DNA from: Mangrovibacter plantisponsor
GTDB lineage: Bacteria > Pseudomonadota > Gammaproteobacteria > Enterobacterales > Enterobacteriaceae
Direction: 5' to 3'
Assembly (NCBI RefSeq): GCF_003182475.1
Contig: NZ_QGTS01000020.1
Location: 1-64,000, forward strand
DNA length: 64,000 nucleotides
The position numbers and the translations under genes are program-made. Positions 41,118-53,386 of the stretch are shown here, in pieces; the stretch's first letter is position 1, and every line of letters starts with the position of its first letter. The notes under the pieces were generated by a model. The model saw only the letters and a list, made by a program, of their open reading frames with translations. It did not search any database and was not told the origin of the DNA.

Positions 41118-43253
41118 ATGAGCACCTTGTTGATTTTTTTCACTGCGGTACTGAGCTGCCTGGCTATTGCCGGGTTGGTGTACGGGTACAAGCAGCATCA
41201 GCACTCGCGCTACCCCTGGTTACAAGCATTGGGTGGCGCAACAACACGCCAGCTCAGTGAAGAAGAACGCTCAGCGATTGAGCATTACCTTTCCTCACTG
41301 GCACGCAATCAGCAACTGCCAGGCCCCAGTGGTGCCAGCGCTGGCCCGGTGACTATGTCTCTCGGCCCTAAAAGCCGTACCGTGTATTCCGTCGTACGTT
41401 CAATTACCCGCTACGGGCTTACTGCCGATGACCCTAACAAGTGGCGTTATTATCTGGACTCTGTTGAAGTCCACTTACCGCCTTTTTGGGAGCAGTACAT
41501 CAGCGATGATAACAACGTCGACCTGGTGATTACCGATTCACTCCCACTGGTAATTGGCCTCAACGGCCATACACTGAAAAACTACCGCCAGGAAGCCCGT
41601 GGGGCGGTACATCAATTCTCGGGCAGCACCGCATCAATTCGTGGTGAAGAAAGTGAACAAATTGAATTATTAAATATTCGCGAAGAGACGCGCGAAGAGT
41701 ACACATTGTCTCGCCAGGATAACCTGCGGGAAGCATTGCTTATCAGTGCAGCTTTTTTACTGTACTACCTGTGCCTGCTTATTCCGTCTATGTTTATCCC
41801 CTGGCTTGCCGGATGTGCCACGCTGCTGTTACTTGGCGGGTTATATGGTATTTGCATCCCACCAGCAAAAAGCAACTTACGGGAAATCCACTGTTTGCGC
41901 GGCACCCCCAAACGCTGGGGGCTGTTCGGTGAATCAGACCAGGAACAAAATAATATTTCGCTTGGTGTCATTGACCTGATTTATCCCTCCCACTGGCAGC
42001 CTTTTATTAACCAGGATCTGGGTCATAAAACAGATATTGATATCTATCTGGATCGCCATGTTGTTCGCCAGGGGCGTTTCCTGTCTTTACATGATGAAGT
42101 AAAGAACTTCCCTCTGCAGCACTGGCTGCGCAGCCTGATTATTAGTGCCAGCGCCCTGGTAGTGCTGGTGATGCTGGTTGTCTGGGTACCTCTGGATATG
42201 CCAATAAAGCTCACTATATCGTGGCTTAAAGGCGCGCAAAGTGTTGAAGCGACAACACTGCCGCAGTTAGAAAATGCCAACCTGCGCGTGGGTGATACAG
42301 TGCAGCTGTCCGGGTCAGGTATGTGCAGTGTTTCAGCCACAGACAACTGGTCAGCCCGCCATAACACGCCTTTCCGGCCCTTTGATTGTTCACAGATTTT
42401 CTGGAACAGCGCTACCCCGCTGCCAACACCGGAATCCGATATCGTCACCAAAGCCAGTGCTCTGGTGCAAACAGTCAATCGCCAGCTTCATCCCCAGGAT
42501 GGCGATGATACGAAGGTAAACCCGCAACTGGCTTCTGCTATTCAGAAATCAGGTATGGTGTTGGTGGACGACTTTGCTGATATCGTGCAAAAAACCCAGG
42601 CGTTATGTACCTCGGACGATGATTGTGTTCGCCTCAAAAATGCGCTGGTAAATCTGGGAAATACCAAGGACTGGGAAACCCTGGTTAAACGTGCAGATAG
42701 CGGGAAACTGGACGGCATTAATGTTCTGCTTCGCCCGGTAAGTGCGGAGTCACTGTCTAACCTGGTGACAACATCAACTGCGCCTTTCTTCATGCGCGAA
42801 ACATCCCGAGCGGCCTTGTCACTTAACACCCCGTCACCAGGTGGTTTTTTGATTATCAGTGACGAAGGTGCAGAACTGGTGGATCAGCCTTATCCGCCCG
42901 TGTCTCTCTATGACTATCCGCCACAAGAACAATGGGCCGTCTTCCAGCACCTTGCCGAAACCCTGACCCATACGCCATTCCATGCGGAAGGCATTATTAC
43001 CGGGCTGTCCACCGACGCAAATGGAACGGTACACATCATGCTGCACAGCGTTCCAGACAGCGCCAGCTTGTGGCGTTATATCTTCACGTCGTTGCTGCTG
43101 GCCGCTATGGTACTTAGCTCTTTGTATAATGGCAGCATGGCCGCTATACGTTACTACCGCCACCGCCGTCGCCTGGCGCAAATTCAGGCATGGTACGAAA
43201 ACTGCCTCAATCCGAAACTGATTCCCGGGCCGGACGTTCCCCATTTGTTCTGA
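41118..43253 (+). CDS. igaA: Intracellular growth attenuator IgaA, Rcs phosphorelay brake
   Basis: IgaA (YrfF, UmoB) is an essential inner-membrane protein that holds the Rcs envelope-stress phosphorelay off by contacting RcsD, until RcsF binds it. The 711 residues equal the E. coli length. Membrane segments are at the N-terminus, around residues 205-250 and 340-365, and near 655. The periplasmic domain between the last two contains RVGDTVQLSGSGMCSV. DDPNKWRYYLDSVEVHLPPF is a highly conserved cytoplasmic block. Confidence 0.96.
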   Translation: MSTLLIFFTAVLSCLAIAGLVYGYKQHQHSRYPWLQALGGATTRQLSEEERSAIEHYLSSLARNQQLPGPSGASAGPVTMSLGPKSRTVYSVVRSITRYGLTADDPNKWRYYLDSVEVHLPPFWEQYISDDNNVDLVITDSLPLVIGLNGHTLKNYRQEARGAVHQFSGSTASIRGEESEQIELLNIREETREEYTLSRQDNLREALLISAAFLLYYLCLLIPSMFIPWLAGCATLLLLGGLYGICIPPAKSNLREIHCLRGTPKRWGLFGESDQEQNNISLGVIDLIYPSHWQPFINQDLGHKTDIDIYLDRHVVRQGRFLSLHDEVKNFPLQHWLRSLIISASALVVLVMLVVWVPLDMPIKLTISWLKGAQSVEATTLPQLENANLRVGDTVQLSGSGMCSVSATDNWSARHNTPFRPFDCSQIFWNSATPLPTPESDIVTKASALVQTVNRQLHPQDGDDTKVNPQLASAIQKSGMVLVDDFADIVQKTQALCTSDDDCVRLKNALVNLGNTKDWETLVKRADSGKLDGINVLLRPVSAESLSNLVTTSTAPFFMRETSRAALSLNTPSPGGFLIISDEGAELVDQPYPPVSLYDYPPQEQWAVFQHLAETLTHTPFHAEGIITGLSTDANGTVHIMLHSVPDSASLWRYIFTSLLLAAMVLSSLYNGSMAAIRYYRHRRRLAQIQAWYENCLNPKLIPGPDVPHLF

Positions 43254-43255
43254 GT

Positions 43256-43295
43256 ATTCATGCCACAGGTTGTGATAACCTGTGGCACATGTGAA
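43256..43295 (+). other. Long hairpin between igaA and yrfG
   Basis: TGCCACAGGTT (43261-43271) and AACCTGTGGCA (43277-43287) form a perfect 11-bp stem, extended by ATTCA/TGAAT outside. It begins three bases after the igaA stop and ends 16 bases before the yrfG start. There is no T-run, so it is more likely a processing, stability or attenuation structure than a terminator. Confidence 0.5.
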
Positions 43296-43310
43296 TACCC
43301 GGGAGCCCCC

Positions 43311-43979
43311 ATGCACGTCGACATAGACTGGCAACATATCGACACCGTCCTGCTGGATATGGACGGCACCTTACTCGACCTCGCCTTTGACAACTATTTT
43401 TGGTTGCACCTGGTACCGGAAACACTCAGCGAGCAGCGGGGAATTCCCCTCGAAGACGCGCATGCCCTGATACGTCAGAAGTACCATGCCGTTCAACATA
43501 CGCTAAACTGGTATTGTCTCGATTACTGGAGTAATGAACTCGGTCTGGATATTTGCGCCATGACCAGGGAAATGGGGCCGCGGGCAGCATTAAGGGCAGA
43601 TACCAGGCCATTTTTATCAGCCCTGAAGCAGGCCGGTAAGCGGCGAGTCCTGCTGACGAATGCGCATCCGTATAACCTTTCTGTCAAACTGGAGCATACC
43701 GGTTTAGGCAACTGGCTTGATTTATTACTTTCCACCCATACATTTGGTTATCCCAAAGAAGACAGGCGTCTGTGGCTGGCTGTTCAGGAGCAAACCGGGT
43801 TTGACCCGGCACGCACATTATTCATTGATGACAGCGAACCCATTCTTGATGCCGCCAAACAATTCGGCATTCGCTATTGTCTCGGGGTCACCAACCCGGA
43901 TTCCGGGCAACCCGATAAAATCTGGCACCGCCATCCGGCAACAGGTGACTACCGGGGGCTACTCCAGGCACTATCCTGA
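43311..43979 (+). CDS. yrfG: GMP/IMP nucleotidase YrfG
   Basis: A HAD-family 5'-nucleotidase reported in E. coli to act on purine monophosphates. The start MHVDIDWQHIDTVLLDMDGT at 43311 gives 222 residues as in E. coli, with GGGAG just upstream. HAD motifs are LLDMDGTLLDL, LLTNAHP, and FIDDSEPILDAA. It leads the yrfG-hslR-hslO run, 11 bases before hslR. Confidence 0.95.
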   Translation: MHVDIDWQHIDTVLLDMDGTLLDLAFDNYFWLHLVPETLSEQRGIPLEDAHALIRQKYHAVQHTLNWYCLDYWSNELGLDICAMTREMGPRAALRADTRPFLSALKQAGKRRVLLTNAHPYNLSVKLEHTGLGNWLDLLLSTHTFGYPKEDRRLWLAVQEQTGFDPARTLFIDDSEPILDAAKQFGIRYCLGVTNPDSGQPDKIWHRHPATGDYRGLLQALS

Positions 43980-43990
43980 ATGGAGGTGAG

Positions 43991-44392
43991 ATGAAAGAGA
44001 AAAGCGCAGAAGGTGTGCGGCTGGATAAGTGGCTGTGGGCAGCACGTTTTTATAAAACCCGCGCCATTGCAAGAGAAATGGTTGAAGGCGGAAAAGTCCA
44101 CTACAACAGCCAGCGAAGCAAACCGAGCAAAATTGTCGAGCTGGATGCCAGTCTGGTGATTCGCCAGGGTAATGACCAGCGTACCGTTATCATTAAAGGC
44201 ATCACCGACAAACGTGGCCCGGCAATACAGGCTGCTACGCTGTATGAAGAAACACAGGAAAGCATTGAGAAGCGCGAGAATATCGCACTGGCTCGTAAAA
44301 TGAATTCACTGACGATGCCGCATCCTGAACGTCGCCCGGACAAAAAAGAGCGGCGTGATTTGATGAAATTTAAATACGGCGGCAATGAATAA
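43991..44392 (+). CDS. hslR: Heat shock protein 15 (ribosome-associated)
   Basis: Hsp15 is an S4-domain RNA-binding protein that recognises stalled 50S subunits carrying a peptidyl-tRNA after heat shock. The 133 residues equal E. coli. The S4 domain [20 protein letters not shown] lies near the N-terminus and a basic tail ends the protein. It is followed by hslO after 25 bases. Confidence 0.97.
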   Translation: MKEKSAEGVRLDKWLWAARFYKTRAIAREMVEGGKVHYNSQRSKPSKIVELDASLVIRQGNDQRTVIIKGITDKRGPAIQAATLYEETQESIEKRENIALARKMNSLTMPHPERRPDKKERRDLMKFKYGGNE

Positions 44393-44417
44393 TCACCGCC
44401 CGCAAGAGAGAGAAAGT

Positions 44418-45296
44418 ATGGTTCAACACGACCAATTGCACCGTTACCTGTTTGAAAACTTCGCTGTTCGCGGCGAACTGGTAACAGTATCCGACACCTG
44501 GCAGCAAGTGCTGGCAAATCACGATTACCCGCAACCGGTGAAAAACCTGCTGGGTGAAATGCTCGTGGCTACGTCACTGCTCACCGCCACACTGAAGTTT
44601 GAAGGTGATATTACCGTTCAACTGCAGGGTGATGGCCCATTATCCCTGGCTGTTATCAACGGTAATAACCAGCAGCAACTGCGTGGTGTTGCGCGTTTTA
44701 GCGAAGAGTTTCCAGCCAGTGCCACATTGAAAGAAATGGTGGGTAATGGTTACCTGGTTATCACCATCAGTCCGAAAGAAGGTGAGCGCTACCAGGGTGT
44801 GGTTGGTTTGGAAGGCGAAACCATCGCAGAGTGTCTGGAAGATTACTTTGTGCGCTCAGAGCAGTTGCCAACCCGGTTGTTTATTCGCCTGGGTGAATCA
44901 GGTGGTAAACCAGCCGCCGGTGGGATGTTCCTGCAAGTATTACCGGCTCAGGATACCGAGGCCGATGATTTCACTCATCTGGCAACGCTGACAGAAACCA
45001 TCAAAGCCGAAGAACTACTGACACTGCCAGCCCAGGAAGTGTTATGGCGTTTATACCATGAAGAAGAAGTCACTCTGTATGAACCCCAGGATGTCAGCTT
45101 CTCTTGCAGTTGCTCACGTGATCGCTGTGCAGCGGCACTAAAAACGCTGCCACAAGAAGAAATCGACACCATTCTTGAAGAAGATGGGGAGATAGACATG
45201 CATTGTGATTATTGCGGTAACCACTATCTGTTTAATGCTATGGATATCGCAGAAATACGGACCAATGCTGATCCTGCGGATCCACATATTCACTAA
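44418..45296 (+). CDS. hslO: Redox-regulated chaperone Hsp33
   Basis: Hsp33 is an ATP-independent holdase activated by oxidation and unfolding. The start [20 protein letters not shown] at 44418 gives 292 residues, as in E. coli. The C-terminal zinc/redox switch is intact: CSC in [10 protein letters not shown] and CDYC in [10 protein letters not shown]. The open frame begins 11 codons earlier inside the hslR end, but AGAGAGA before the ATG and homology favour 44418. Confidence 0.97.
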   Translation: MVQHDQLHRYLFENFAVRGELVTVSDTWQQVLANHDYPQPVKNLLGEMLVATSLLTATLKFEGDITVQLQGDGPLSLAVINGNNQQQLRGVARFSEEFPASATLKEMVGNGYLVITISPKEGERYQGVVGLEGETIAECLEDYFVRSEQLPTRLFIRLGESGGKPAAGGMFLQVLPAQDTEADDFTHLATLTETIKAEELLTLPAQEVLWRLYHEEEVTLYEPQDVSFSCSCSRDRCAAALKTLPQEEIDTILEEDGEIDMHCDYCGNHYLFNAMDIAEIRTNADPADPHIH

Positions 45297-45624
45297 GGTA
45301 TACCAGCCCTGGTCATCACCGGGGCTTCTTTCCCACTGGTAAGCCTGCACACTGTTTTGCCGAAAAATAAACCAGCGCAACATTATGTATGCGTTTACAA
45401 TCCCAAAATGGCTTTTTTTTCTACTTTTCAATAACATTTGCAAAACACTTATATCCATTCATAAAAAAATCCTGCGATAATGCTTCCCACAGCGAGACCT
45501 GCTCTGCTTCTATTATTTTGCGAACAAATCTTTGGATACGTAAATCTATGAAGCGGGTCGCGGTCAACATTCGGCTAATAACCCTACAATTTATAGTAAT
45601 AGATCCTGGCTAAGGAGAAGTGAC
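45297..45624. other. 328-base gap between hslO and pckA
   Basis: Holds the hslO terminator and the pckA promoter region. E. coli has yhgE here; no remnant of it is visible. I found no TGTGA-N6-TCACA CRP site. Confidence 0.5.
45305..45332 (+). terminator. Terminator after hslO
   Basis: AGCCCTGGT and ACCGGGGCT pair with a small mismatch around CATC, followed by TCTTTCCC, eight bases after the hslO stop. Confidence 0.55.
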
Positions 45625-47241
45625 ATGCGCGTTTTAACCCCGCAAGAACTGAAGGCTTATGGTATTCATGACGTCGTGGAAGTGGTGTATAACCCTGATT
45701 ACGATACTCTGTATCGTGAAGAGCTCGACCCAACCCTGGAAGGGTTCGAGCGTGGCGTACTGACAAATCTGGGTGCCGTCGCTGTTGATACCGGTGTTTT
45801 CACTGGCCGCTCGCCAAAAGATAAATATATCGTCCGTGACGATACAACCCGCGATACGTTATGGTGGTCTGATAACGGTAACGGGAAGAATGACAACCAT
45901 CCACTCACCCCTGAAGTATGGCAAGACCTGAAAAGCCTCGTCACTGATGAGCTTTCGGGAAAACGTCTGTTTGTGGTGGATGCTTTTTGCGGTGCCAACC
46001 CGGACAGCCGCCTGTGTGTACGCTTTATTACCGAAGTGGCCTGGCAGGCACATTTCGTCAAGAACATGTTCATTCGCCCCAAGGATGAAGAACTCGTTGA
46101 TTTCGAACCCGATTTCATCGTTATGAACGGAGCGAAATGCACCAATCCGAACTGGCAGGCACAAGGCCTGAACTCAGAAAACTTTATTGCGTTCAACCTG
46201 ACAGAGCGCATGCAGTTAATTGGCGGCACCTGGTATGGCGGCGAAATGAAAAAAGGAATGTTCGCCATTATGAACTACCTGCTGCCACTGAAAAATATTG
46301 CCTCCATGCACTGCTCCGCCAATGTCGGTGAAAAAGGCGATGTCGCAGTCTTCTTCGGCCTGTCCGGAACCGGTAAAACCACCCTGTCCACTGACCCGAA
46401 ACGCCGCCTGATTGGCGACGATGAACACGGCTGGGATGACGACGGCGTATTCAACTTCGAAGGGGGTTGTTATGCGAAAACCATCCGTCTGTCAGAAGCT
46501 GCAGAGCCAGATATTTACCGGGCTATTCGCCGTGATGCCTTGCTGGAAAATGTGACTGTCGCAACCGATGGCGCCATTGATTTCAATGATGGCAGCAAAA
46601 CGGAAAACACCCGTGTGTCTTACCCTATTTATCACATTGATAATATTGTTAAACCGGTATCCAAAGCAGGCCATGCCACTAAGGTAATTTTCCTCACCGC
46701 TGACGCATTTGGTGTGCTGCCACCCGTTTCGCGCCTGACAGCCGAACAAACGCAATACCACTTCCTTTCAGGTTTCACCGCAAAACTGGCTGGAACGGAA
46801 TGTGGTGTGGACGAACCGACCCCAACCTTCTCTGCCTGCTTTGGCGCGGCCTTCCTCACTCTGCACCCCACGCAATACGCAGAAGTGCTGGTGAAGCGCA
46901 TGCAGGCTGCCGGTGCCCAGGCCTACCTGGTGAATACAGGCTGGAACGGCTCGGGTAAACGTATCTCAATCAAAGATACGCGCGCCATCATCGATGCCAT
47001 TCTCAGTGGAGAGCTGGATAACGCCGAAACAACCACACTGCCAGTCTTCAACCTCGCCGTGCCAGTAGCATTAACCGGTGTGAACGCCGGGATACTTGAC
47101 CCGCGCAATACATGGGCCACTCCCGAGAAATGGGAAGAAAAAGCGCAGCATCTCGCCACGCTGTTTGTAGATAACTTCGAAAAATATACCGATACTCCGG
47201 CTGGTGCAGCGCTGGTCAGTGCCGGGCCACAAACCCGGTAA
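45625..47241 (+). CDS. pckA: Phosphoenolpyruvate carboxykinase (ATP)
   Basis: PckA converts oxaloacetate and ATP to PEP and CO2, the entry to gluconeogenesis. The 538 residues (540 in E. coli) carry the kinase-1a motif [11 protein letters not shown], the metal-binding [20 protein letters not shown] and the [11 protein letters not shown]-like block. AAGGAGAA precedes the ATG. In E. coli it is induced by cAMP-CRP; no CRP site was found here. Confidence 0.98.
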   Translation: MRVLTPQELKAYGIHDVVEVVYNPDYDTLYREELDPTLEGFERGVLTNLGAVAVDTGVFTGRSPKDKYIVRDDTTRDTLWWSDNGNGKNDNHPLTPEVWQDLKSLVTDELSGKRLFVVDAFCGANPDSRLCVRFITEVAWQAHFVKNMFIRPKDEELVDFEPDFIVMNGAKCTNPNWQAQGLNSENFIAFNLTERMQLIGGTWYGGEMKKGMFAIMNYLLPLKNIASMHCSANVGEKGDVAVFFGLSGTGKTTLSTDPKRRLIGDDEHGWDDDGVFNFEGGCYAKTIRLSEAAEPDIYRAIRRDALLENVTVATDGAIDFNDGSKTENTRVSYPIYHIDNIVKPVSKAGHATKVIFLTADAFGVLPPVSRLTAEQTQYHFLSGFTAKLAGTECGVDEPTPTFSACFGAAFLTLHPTQYAEVLVKRMQAAGAQAYLVNTGWNGSGKRISIKDTRAIIDAILSGELDNAETTTLPVFNLAVPVALTGVNAGILDPRNTWATPEKWEEKAQHLATLFVDNFEKYTDTPAGAALVSAGPQTR

Positions 47242-47264
47242 CCCACTCCCTGAGCCTGAGCAAC

Positions 47265-47299
47265 AAAAAGCCCGTGTATTCTGAAATACACGGGCTTTT
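47265..47299. terminator. Bidirectional terminator between pckA and envZ
   Basis: A perfect stem, AAAAGCCCGTGTATT/AATACACGGGCTTTT, with a CTGA loop and T-runs on both strands, between the convergent stops. Confidence 0.93.
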
Positions 47300-47342
47300 C
47301 TTTGCACCACCAGCCTGGTGATAACCGCCTTGCAGCTTCCGG

Positions 47343-49411
<2,069 letters not shown>

Positions 49412-49632
49412 ACTGTTAACTCCCAAAGGCTCGAATTGTACGTTGGCTATTCTAAAAAAGTGTGCGCCAACGACCAGATAAAACTGGTATATATTCTAGT
49501 CAAAATTGTTACAAAGCATATTTAACAGCGACTTATCTGTACAATACATCACAAACAGGCGCATAAAGCGACAGGCAAGTTATTGTAAAATAGGCCTGCT
49601 TCACCATTCGGCAGCACAGACAGGTACATAGT

Positions 49633-50127
49633 ATGAAAACGCCCTTGATTACCCGAGAGGGTTACGAAAAGCTCAAAAAAGAGCTGGATTATTTATGGCG
49701 AGAAGAACGCCCGGAAGTCACCAAAAAAGTCACCTGGGCGGCAAGCCTTGGCGACCGCAGCGAAAACGCCGACTACCAGTACAACAAGAAACGCCTGCGC
49801 GAAATTGACCGGCGGGTTCGTTACCTCACTAAATGCCTTGAGAATTTACGCATCGTTGACCACTCGCCGCAACAGGATGGCAAAGTGTTTTTTGGTGCCT
49901 GGGTGGAAATTGAAAACGACGACGGGGATATCAGGCGGTTTCGCATTGTCGGTTACGATGAAATTTTTGGCCGCAATGACTACATTTCTATTGATGCCCC
50001 CATGGCCCGGGCTCTGCTCAAAAAAGAAGAAGGTGATACCGCCACCGTTATCACACCTTCGGGCATTGCAACCTGGTATGTAAACAGCATCAGCTATACA
50101 AGGCCGGAGTGGTCCGAAGAAGCCTGA
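49633..50127 (+). CDS. greB: Transcript cleavage factor GreB
   Basis: GreB rescues backtracked RNA polymerase by stimulating cleavage of the nascent RNA. The 164 residues (158 in E. coli) have an N-terminal coiled coil with the acidic tip SLGDRSENADYQYNKKRLRE and a C-terminal FKBP-like domain. The basic LREIDRRVRYL stretch and absence of GreA-type features fit GreB. It is divergent from ompR, as in E. coli. Confidence 0.97.
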   Translation: MKTPLITREGYEKLKKELDYLWREERPEVTKKVTWAASLGDRSENADYQYNKKRLREIDRRVRYLTKCLENLRIVDHSPQQDGKVFFGAWVEIENDDGDIRRFRIVGYDEIFGRNDYISIDAPMARALLKKEEGDTATVITPSGIATWYVNSISYTRPEWSEEA

Positions 50128-50265
50128 GCCTCGGCACTGTTCACAAGATTTAAAGAACAAACTGAAAAAGCCGGCTGAAAGGTCGCCATAACTGGCATTT
50201 TATTTCCGGACTCCGTATAACTGTGCTTCACTTTTTATCGCGACAGACAGACAACAAAAGCCATG

Positions 50266-52584
50266 ATGAACAATTCGCTTAACGGCATTATTGCCAGTGA
50301 ACTCAAGGCACGGAATGAGCAGGTTGAAGCGGCCATCCGTTTGCTTGATGAAGGGAACACCGTGCCATTTATCGCACGTTATCGTAAAGAGGTCACAGGT
50401 GGGCTGGATGACACCCAATTGCGTCAACTGGAAGTCCGTCTGGGTTATCTGCGTGAACTGGAAGAGCGCCGTCAGGCCATTCTGAAGTCGATTAGCGAGC
50501 AGGGCAAACTGAGTGATGAACTGGCTGGCGCCATTAATTCAACGCTGAGCAAAACTGAGCTTGAAGACTTATATCTCCCGTACAAACCTAAACGCCGCAC
50601 ACGTGGGCAAATCGCTATTGAAGCAGGGTTAGAACCTCTTGCAGATTTGCTCTGGCAAGATGCCTCCCGCACACCAGAACACGAAGCAGAGCAGTATATT
50701 GACGCAGACAAAGGCCTGGCCGACACCAAAGCGGTGCTGGATGGCGCTCGTTATATTCTGATGGAACGCTTCGCTGAAGATGCGGCCTTGCTGGCAAAAG
50801 TGCGTGACTACCTGTGGCGTAATGCCCATCTGGCCTCCACCGTGGTACCAGGTAAGGAAGAAGAAGGCGCGAAATTCCGTGACTATTTTGCCCATCATGA
50901 AGCCATCTCTGGTGTGCCTTCACACCGCGCTCTGGCCATGTTCCGTGGCCGTAACGAAGGCGTGCTTCAGTTAGCCGTTAACCCGGACCCTCAGTTTGAT
51001 GAGCCTCCCAAAGAAAGTTACTGCGAACAACTGATTATTGACCACCTTGGGCTACGCCTGAACAACGCACCGTCAGATAACTGGCGGCGTGCGGTCATTT
51101 CCTGGACCTGGCGTATCAAGGTGCTGATGCACCTGGAAACAGAGCTGATGTCCACCCTGCGGGAACGCGCAGAAGATGAAGCAATCAATGTCTTTGCCCG
51201 TAACCTGCATGATTTGCTGATGGCTGCGCCTGCAGGAATGCGAGCCACTATGGGCCTGGATCCGGGGTTGCGTACCGGGGTTAAAGTTGCCGTAGTGGAC
51301 GCCACCGGGAAACTGGTTGCTACCGATACCATTTATCCACATACCGGGCAGGCAGCCAAAGCAGCAGTTGTACTGGCCGCACTGTGTGAAAAACACCAGG
51401 TCGAACTGGTCGCGATTGGTAACGGTACAGCCTCACGCGAAACAGAACGTTTCTGGCTGGACGTGCTAAAACAATATCCCCACCTTAAAGCACAGAAAGT
51501 GATTGTCAGTGAAGCCGGGGCATCGGTCTATTCCGCTTCAGAACTGGCGGCACAAGAATTTCCATCACTCGATGTTTCTTTGCGTGGCGCGGTCTCCATT
51601 GCCCGCCGCCTGCAGGACCCACTTTCAGAACTGGTGAAAATAGACCCGAAATCCATCGGTGTGGGCCAGTACCAGCACGATGTCAGCCAAAACCAACTGG
51701 CGAAAAAACTTGATGCTGTCGTTGAAGACTGCGTAAACGCCGTCGGTGTGGATCTGAATACTGCGTCCGTACCGTTATTAACCCGCGTAGCAGGCCTGAC
51801 CCGCATGATGGCGCAAAATATTGTCGACTGGCGCGACCAGAATGGCCAGTTCCAGAACCGCCAGCAACTGCTGAAAGTTAGCCGTCTGGGGCCAAAAGCT
51901 TTTGAACAGTGTGCCGGTTTTTTGCGTATCAACCACGGGGACAACCCGCTGGATGCATCAACCGTTCACCCTGAAGCCTACCCTATAGTTGAGCGTATTC
52001 TTGCCGCAACCCACAAAGCCTTGCGGGATTTGATGGGTGATGACAGTGCGCTGCGTAACCTGAAAGCGGTCGACTTCACTGATGAGCGTTTCGGTGTACC
52101 AACCGTTACAGACATTATCAAAGAGCTGGAAAAACCTGGCCGTGACCCACGCCCTGAGTTTAAAACAGCTCAGTTTGCTGACGGAGTAGAAACACTCAAT
52201 GACCTCCAGCCCGGCATGATCCTGGAAGGTGCGGTTACCAACGTCACTAACTTCGGCGCATTCGTGGATATTGGCGTACACCAGGATGGCCTGGTGCACA
52301 TTTCTTCTTTGGCTGATAAATTTGTTGAAGACCCACACAAGGTGGTGAAAACCGGTGATATCGTCAGAGTAAAAGTGATGGAAGTGGATCTGGCCCGCAA
52401 GCGCATTGCGTTATCCATGCGTCTTGATGAACAGCCCGGGGAAAGCCAGCCGCGCAAAGCGCAAGGTAACGACACGCGCCAGCGCCCTCAACAACAACCG
52501 CGCCAGCGCCAGCGTGAAGCAAGCACTTCAGGTAACAGTGCCATGAGCGATGCACTGGCTGCTGCATTTGGTAAAAAGCGTTAA
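50266..52584 (+). CDS. tex: Tex family RNA-binding transcription accessory protein
   Basis: Tex (YhgF) is a conserved nucleic-acid-binding protein linked to transcription and tolerance of stress; its exact mechanism is unsettled. The 772-773 residues match E. coli; ATGs at 50263 and 50266 are both possible. Domains are an N-terminal helical Tex region and a YqgF/RNase H-like domain ([20 protein letters not shown]). HhH motifs ([20 protein letters not shown]) and an S1 domain near residues 650-720 follow. The tail is Gln/Arg-rich. Confidence 0.97.
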   Translation: MNNSLNGIIASELKARNEQVEAAIRLLDEGNTVPFIARYRKEVTGGLDDTQLRQLEVRLGYLRELEERRQAILKSISEQGKLSDELAGAINSTLSKTELEDLYLPYKPKRRTRGQIAIEAGLEPLADLLWQDASRTPEHEAEQYIDADKGLADTKAVLDGARYILMERFAEDAALLAKVRDYLWRNAHLASTVVPGKEEEGAKFRDYFAHHEAISGVPSHRALAMFRGRNEGVLQLAVNPDPQFDEPPKESYCEQLIIDHLGLRLNNAPSDNWRRAVISWTWRIKVLMHLETELMSTLRERAEDEAINVFARNLHDLLMAAPAGMRATMGLDPGLRTGVKVAVVDATGKLVATDTIYPHTGQAAKAAVVLAALCEKHQVELVAIGNGTASRETERFWLDVLKQYPHLKAQKVIVSEAGASVYSASELAAQEFPSLDVSLRGAVSIARRLQDPLSELVKIDPKSIGVGQYQHDVSQNQLAKKLDAVVEDCVNAVGVDLNTASVPLLTRVAGLTRMMAQNIVDWRDQNGQFQNRQQLLKVSRLGPKAFEQCAGFLRINHGDNPLDASTVHPEAYPIVERILAATHKALRDLMGDDSALRNLKAVDFTDERFGVPTVTDIIKELEKPGRDPRPEFKTAQFADGVETLNDLQPGMILEGAVTNVTNFGAFVDIGVHQDGLVHISSLADKFVEDPHKVVKTGDIVRVKVMEVDLARKRIALSMRLDEQPGESQPRKAQGNDTRQRPQQQPRQRQREASTSGNSAMSDALAAAFGKKR

Positions 52585-53114
52585 GCTGTGATGTGGAAAT
52601 TGCCAGTCTGGTCTGTCCAGGCTGGCAAAAAATATAAAAAAATTCGCTTTACCACTTTTAATTTGTACCCGTTTACATTTGTAACAAAGCTACTGCAGCC
52701 ATACTGAAATAGTTGAGTAAAATTCGCAGGTTCCGGAAAATCACGCCCATAAAAAAGTTAATTATTAGCGAGCTAATTTTTAGCAAATAATTATTTTTAA
52801 ATATAAATAAAAAACAGTTCACCAAAATATTTAAAATACCACCTTTAATTTAACAAAATTAACCATTTGTAGTTATTTGAAATACCCTGCCGCTCATGCT
52901 AAATACCATCTTTATGACACAGGTTAATCTTAGTACGAATAAAGTGTGAAATAAGATTCATTTGCGTTAAAGCGAGTTGATTACGAAAACCATTCTCATT
53001 ATCATTGTATTACTTGTTTTATTCTGCTTTATTTTTCTGGCGAGGCTCCTCTGAATCTCATTCAGGCTGTTCTCTTGGTAAACGTTCATTTGTAAGTTCT
53101 GGCAGGCGGGCATT
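52585..53114. other. 530-base AT-rich gap upstream of feoA
   Basis: Starts with a hairpin after tex (TGCCAGTCTGG 52601-52611, CCAGGCTGGCA 52617-52627), then about 350 bases of A/T-rich DNA (52630-52990), then a Fur box near 52991-53009. There is no gene with a credible ribosome site. In E. coli the feo promoter region also carries an FNR site; only a TTGAT half-site is visible here (52977-52981). Confidence 0.6.
52991..53009. promoter_or_regulatory. Fur box upstream of feoABC
   Basis: CATTCTCATTATCATTGTA; read on the minus strand it contains the AATGATAATGAGAATG hexamer repeat pattern typical of Fur sites. It lies about 105 bases before feoA and predicts iron repression. Confidence 0.75.
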
Positions 53115-53339
53115 ATGCAATTCTTACCATCCAGCTCATGGAAAATCATTGGGTTCTCCGGGGAAATCAGCCCGGCATACCGCCAAAAGTTACTTTCTTT
53201 GGGTATGCTGCCGGGTTCGTCATTCAATGTGGTGCGTGTGGCACCATTGGGCGACCCTATTCATATTGAAACCCGTCGCGTTAACCTGGTCGTGCGTAAA
53301 AAAGACCTGGCGCTATTAAATGTCGAGGAAATACGCTGA
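53115..53339 (+). CDS. feoA: Ferrous iron transport protein A
   Basis: FeoA is a small cytosolic SH3-like protein needed for FeoB function. The 74 residues (75 in E. coli) contain [20 protein letters not shown] and [20 protein letters not shown], nearly the E. coli sequence. It is the first gene of feoABC; feoB follows after 47 bases. Confidence 0.96.
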   Translation: MQFLPSSSWKIIGFSGEISPAYRQKLLSLGMLPGSSFNVVRVAPLGDPIHIETRRVNLVVRKKDLALLNVEEIR

Positions 53340-53386
53340 GTTACTCAGTTATTTCATCATGGCAATGCAAGTAAGTGGGTCATAAA

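Noticed and set aside
45297-45624. CRP site for pckA
   Set aside because: Searched for TGTGA-N6-TCACA; no acceptable match was seen.
52601-52627. Hairpin after tex as an intrinsic terminator
   Set aside because: The stem is good, but A-runs rather than T-runs follow it on the plus strand, so only a structural hairpin is claimed.
53005-53319. 104-codon frame overlapping feoA
   Set aside because: feoA in another frame is unmistakable; this one is its shadow.
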